Positions 61,037 to 64,000 of a DNA stretch of 64,000 nucleotides are shown piece after piece (the first letter of the stretch is position 1; every line of letters starts with the position of its first letter). The stretch spans positions 4,340,001 through 4,404,000 of the forward strand of contig NZ_CP163525.1 in the NCBI RefSeq assembly GCF_041080655.1. Reading direction: 5' to 3'. The stretch comes from Streptomyces sp. CG4. GTDB lineage: Bacteria > Actinomycetota > Actinomycetes > Streptomycetales > Streptomycetaceae. Made by a program: the position numbers and the translations under genes. The notes beneath the pieces were generated by a model. It did no database searches. It saw only the letters and a list, made by a program, of their open reading frames with translations, and had not been told where the DNA came from.

Positions 61037-62236
61037 TCACAGGGCGCAGCTGTCCGTACCCACCTCATCGGTCGCCGTACGTCCCTGCTGGATGTCGGGC
61101 TGGATCTCGTCCGCCGTGAGGGCGTAGCCGGTCTCGGCGTCGTCCAGGGACTTGGCGAACACCACGCCGTAGACCCGGCCGTCGGGGGTGAGCAGCGGGC
61201 CGCCCGAGTTGCCCTGACGGACGGTCGTGTACAGCGAGTAGACGTCGCGGCGGACGGTGCCGCGGTGGTAGATGTCCGGGCCGTTCGCCGTGATGCGCCC
61301 GCGCACCCGCGCGGCACGGACGTCGTACGAGCCGTTCTCCGGGAAGCCCGCGACGATCGCGCCGTCACCGCCGGCCGCGTCCCGGGGGGAGAACCTGAGG
61401 ACGTGCGCCTTCAGATCGGGTACGTCGAGTACGGCGATGTCGCGCTTCCAGTCGTACAGGACGACCTTGGCTTCGTACGTGCGGCCCTCGCCGCCGATCT
61501 GCACGGTGGGCGACTCGACGCCGCCGACGACGTGCGCGTTGGTCATGACGCGGCGGTCGGCGAAGACGAAGCCGGTGCCCTCCAGGACCTTGCCGCAGCT
61601 CTGCGCGGTGCCGGTCACCTTGACGATGGACCGCTGGGCGCGCAGGGTCACCGGGCTGTTCGCGAGCGCCGGGTCGGGCGGCTGGACGTCCTTGATCGGC
61701 TCGTTGGCGAACGGGCTGAAGACCTGCGGGAAGCCGTTCTGCGCGAGGACGGAGGAGAAGTCCGCGAACCAGGTGTCGGCCTGCGCCGGCAGCGCGCGGG
61801 AGACGCCGAGGAGCACCTTGGAGCCGCGGACCTCCTTGCCGAGCGTCGGCAGGGTCGTGCCGGCGAGGGCAGACCCGATCAGCCACGCCACCAGCAGCAT
61901 CGCGACGACGTTGACCAGGGCGCCGCCGGTGGCGTCCAGGGCGCGGGCCGGGGACCAGGTGATGTAGCGGCGCAGTTTGTTGCCCAGGTGGGTGGTCAGG
62001 GCCTGGCCGACGGAGGCGCAGACGATGACGACGACCACGGCGACCACGGCGGCGGTGGTGCCGACGTCCGCGTTGTCGGTCACGGCGTCCCAGATCACGG
62101 GCAGCGCGTACACGGCGACGAGGCCGCCGCCCAGGAATCCGATCACCGACAGGATGCCGACGACGAAGCCCTGGCGGTAGCCGACGACCGCGAACCACAC
62201 GGCCGCGACCAGCAACAGGATGTCCAGCACGTTCAC
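61037..62236 (-). CDS. marP: MarP-type membrane serine protease (CvpA + trypsin domains)
   Basis: This 399-residue protein has four N-terminal membrane helices of the CvpA fold (MNVLDILLLVAAVWFAVVGY onward) and an extracytoplasmic trypsin-like protease. The catalytic triad is visible: His in VMTNAHVVGG (~230), Asp in DWKRDIAVLDV (~265) and Ser in QGNSGGPLL (~342). Two cysteines (QSCGK, DSCAL) match the disulfide of mycobacterial MarP, which protects the cell from acid and oxidative stress. The ATG at 62236 is clear. It forms a run with the NUDIX and nth genes on the same strand. Confidence 0.93.
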   Translation of the reverse strand: MNVLDILLLVAAVWFAVVGYRQGFVVGILSVIGFLGGGLVAVYALPVIWDAVTDNADVGTTAAVVAVVVVIVCASVGQALTTHLGNKLRRYITWSPARALDATGGALVNVVAMLLVAWLIGSALAGTTLPTLGKEVRGSKVLLGVSRALPAQADTWFADFSSVLAQNGFPQVFSPFANEPIKDVQPPDPALANSPVTLRAQRSIVKVTGTAQSCGKVLEGTGFVFADRRVMTNAHVVGGVESPTVQIGGEGRTYEAKVVLYDWKRDIAVLDVPDLKAHVLRFSPRDAAGGDGAIVAGFPENGSYDVRAARVRGRITANGPDIYHRGTVRRDVYSLYTTVRQGNSGGPLLTPDGRVYGVVFAKSLDDAETGYALTADEIQPDIQQGRTATDEVGTDSCAL

Positions 62237-62353
62237 TGCTTGAGGCCTCGCCTACTCACTCCAGTCCCCACAGCTCGGACAGGGGTCCGGCCCGCCACGC
62301 AGTGGCAAGAGGACACGGCGTCCCCCGGGAAACACAGCACGGTGGACACCCTG

Positions 62354-63049
62354 TCATGACCGCCAGTCGAGTGGGACCTGCTTCTCCCTGTCCCAGGGGC
62401 GTTCCCAGCCCGCGAAGTGCAGCAGGCGGTCGATCACTCCGGCCGTGAATCCCCACACCAGGGCCGATTCGACCAGGAATGCCGGGCCTCGGTGTCCGCT
62501 GGGGTGGACGGTGGTGACGCGGTGGGCGGGGTCCGTGAGATCCGCCACGGGGACCGTGAACACCCGCGCCGTCTCGTTCGGGTCGACGACGCCGACCGGG
62601 CTGGGCGCGCGCCACCAGCCGAGCACGGGCGTGACGACGAAACCGCTGACCGGGATGTACAGCGCGGGCAGCACGCCGAAGAGCTGGACGCCGGACGGAT
62701 CGAGGCCGGTCTCCTCCTCGGCCTCGCGCAACGCCGCTCTGAGCGGTCCGTCGGCGTGCGGATCGCCGTCCTCGGGGTCGAGCGCGCCGCCCGGGAAGGA
62801 CGGCTGCCCGGCATGCGAGCGCAGCGAGCCCGCGCGCTCCATCAGCAGCAGCTCCGGGCCGTGCTCGCCCTCGCCGAACAGGATCAGCACGGCGGACTGC
62901 CGGCCCGAGCCGTTCTCCGGCGGCAGGAAGCGGCTCAGCTGGAGCGGCTCGATCGTCTCGGCGGCCCGCACCACGGGCGCCAGCCACTTGGGCAGCCCCT
63001 CCTTGCTGAGCGTCACCGCGCCGCCCCGCGTCTCACTGGCCCTCGCCAT
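62354..63049 (-). CDS. CoA-pyrophosphatase-type NUDIX hydrolase
   Basis: This 231-residue NUDIX enzyme shows the CoA-type signature LLMERAGSLRSHAGQPSFPG immediately before the Nudix box, which ends REAEEETGLDP. Such enzymes split CoA or its oxidised form to phosphopantetheine and 3',5'-ADP. The Nudix box has the conserved glutamates for metal binding. Both termini look complete and the ATG at 63049 is the first in frame. It lies 54 bp after nth on the same strand. Confidence 0.92.
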   Translation of the reverse strand: MARASETRGGAVTLSKEGLPKWLAPVVRAAETIEPLQLSRFLPPENGSGRQSAVLILFGEGEHGPELLLMERAGSLRSHAGQPSFPGGALDPEDGDPHADGPLRAALREAEEETGLDPSGVQLFGVLPALYIPVSGFVVTPVLGWWRAPSPVGVVDPNETARVFTVPVADLTDPAHRVTTVHPSGHRGPAFLVESALVWGFTAGVIDRLLHFAGWERPWDREKQVPLDWRS

Positions 63050-63103
63050 GGCCGCCCCCCTCGCTCTGTCCGTCCAACGCCCGAGGGCCCCGAGAACGTT
63101 CCG

Positions 63104-63994
63104 TCACGCGGCCCCCAGCGGCGGGGCCGGCTTGCCGCCCGCGTCGAGATAGGCCTGCGGGGGCTTGAGCCGCTGGCCGGGGAAGCCGCCCTTCTCGTAC
63201 TTCAGGAGCTTCTTCGCCTTCTCGGGGTCGGTCTCGCCCTCGCCGTAGGCCGGGCAGAGCGGGGCGATCGGGCAGGCGCCGCAGGCGGGCTTGCGGGCGT
63301 GGCAGATCCGGCGGCCGTGCCAGATCACGTGGTGGGACAGATCGGTCCACTCGCTCTTCGGGAACAGCGCGCCGACGGCGGCCTCGATCTTGTCGGGGTC
63401 GGTCTCGGCGGTCCACTGCCAGCGCCGGACCAGCCGCTGGAAGTGGGTGTCCACGGTGATCCCGGGCCGCCCGAAGGCGTTGCCGAGCACGACGAAGGCG
63501 GTCTTGCGGCCCACGCCTGGCAGCTTGACCAGGTCCTCCAGCCGGCCGGGCACCTCGCCGCCGAAGTCCTCGGTCAGGGCCTTGGAGAGCCCTGTCACGG
63601 ACTTGGTCTTGGCACGGAAGAACCCGCAGGGGCGCAGGATCTCCTCGACCTCCTCCGGGTTGGCGGCGGCCAGGTCCTCGGGGGTCGGGTACCTGGCGAA
63701 GAGCGCCGGGGTCGTCTGGTTGACCCGCAGGTCGGTGGTCTGGGCCGACAGCACGGTGGCGACCAGCAGCTGGAAGGGGTTCTCGAAGTCCAGCTCCGGG
63801 TGGGCGTACGGATACACCTCGGCGAGCTCGCGGTTGATGCGGCGGGCGCGGCGGACCAGGGCGGTACGGGACTCCTGCGCCGGAGGCTTCACGGCGGTCT
63901 TGGCTGCGGCCTTGGCGAACTTCGCGGCGGTCTTGGCGGCCTTCGCGGCGGCCTTCGCGGGCGCCGCCTTCTTCGTGACCTTCTTCGACGGCAC
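63104..63994 (-). CDS. nth: endonuclease III (possibly truncated at the N-terminus by the window end)
   Basis: This DNA glycosylase/AP lyase removes oxidised pyrimidines. The helix-hairpin-helix LPGVGRKTAFVVLGNAFG contains the catalytic lysine, VDTHFQRLVRR the catalytic aspartate, and the 4Fe-4S cluster cysteines are spaced C-x6-C-x2-C-x5-C in CHARKPACGACPIAPLC. A Lys/Ala-rich head of about 35 residues precedes the domain. The first start visible is a GTG at 63994, but the frame remains open to the window edge, so the true start may lie beyond it. Confidence 0.95.
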   Translation of the reverse strand: MPSKKVTKKAAPAKAAAKAAKTAAKFAKAAAKTAVKPPAQESRTALVRRARRINRELAEVYPYAHPELDFENPFQLLVATVLSAQTTDLRVNQTTPALFARYPTPEDLAAANPEEVEEILRPCGFFRAKTKSVTGLSKALTEDFGGEVPGRLEDLVKLPGVGRKTAFVVLGNAFGRPGITVDTHFQRLVRRWQWTAETDPDKIEAAVGALFPKSEWTDLSHHVIWHGRRICHARKPACGACPIAPLCPAYGEGETDPEKAKKLLKYEKGGFPGQRLKPPQAYLDAGGKPAPPLGAA

Positions 63995-64000
63995 CGTCTT

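Overview
The window is chromosomal DNA from a high-GC actinomycete, almost certainly a Streptomyces. Codon third positions are nearly all G or C and GTG starts are common. The gene content is streptomycete: bldG, a whiJ-type locus, an AfsR-like SARP regulator, Zur-type spare ribosomal proteins and a Tad pilus locus. From memory, the gene order resembles the S. coelicolor core around SCO3416-SCO3434 and SCO3540-SCO3570. I see no insertion sequence, prophage, CRISPR array or secondary-metabolite cluster.

Region 1 (1-9.0 kb) is regulatory and transport. It holds the 3' end of a glutamate decarboxylase, a PadR regulator with a DrrAB-type ABC exporter, a DinB-like protein and an aldehyde dehydrogenase. 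Next is a whiJ-type developmental locus of XRE regulator, HATPase protein with a TTA codon, and DUF397 protein. It ends with a VOC-ArsR-SRPBCC operon behind an apparently leaderless promoter with two dyad operators.

Region 2 (9.1-11.8 kb) is a divergent zinc-starvation locus around one Zur-box-like site. It has cysteine-poor L33, L31, S18, L28 and S14 paralogues and a CobW-like protein that lacks the GTPase P-loop and resembles mycobacterial Mrf.

Region 3 (11.8-24.5 kb) has two lipoproteins, a 0.7 kb degenerate repeat array, a DUF2786 protein, a Clp-N/HTH regulator with a leaderless promoter, a family-A DNA polymerase, a large SARP/NB-ARC/TPR regulator, a glycosyltransferase, tRNA-Thr(CGT) and an S33 peptidase.

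Region 4 (24.7-42.5 kb) is core metabolism and development on the minus strand: holB, a membrane-thymidylate kinase fusion, topA, a methyltransferase, a lipoprotein, the H+-pyrophosphatase hppA, and bldG with its anti-sigma partner. Opposite bldG is a DEAD/H helicase that may carry a TTA codon near its start.

Region 5 (42.2-52.8 kb) is a Tad-type pilus operon, a HAD phosphatase, a structured intergenic region that fits the streptomycete 6S-like RNA, a Fic-like protein, a CooC/ParA-like ATPase and a secreted deacetylase-like lipoprotein. Region 6 (53-64 kb) has a SulP-carbonic anhydrase fusion, acsA behind a DasR-like site, nhaA, a holin-like membrane protein, an epoxide-hydrolase-like enzyme, a MarP-type membrane protease, a CoA-type NUDIX hydrolase and endonuclease III.

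A recurring feature is tandem or degenerate repeats where two genes meet tail to tail, at 13.0-13.7 kb, 17.65-17.76 kb and 42.3-42.5 kb. The most interesting single signals are the paired 28-bp element of the whiJ-type locus, the dyad operators and leaderless promoters, the convergent gene overlap built from 36-bp repeats, and the structured RNA region at 49.2-49.5 kb.
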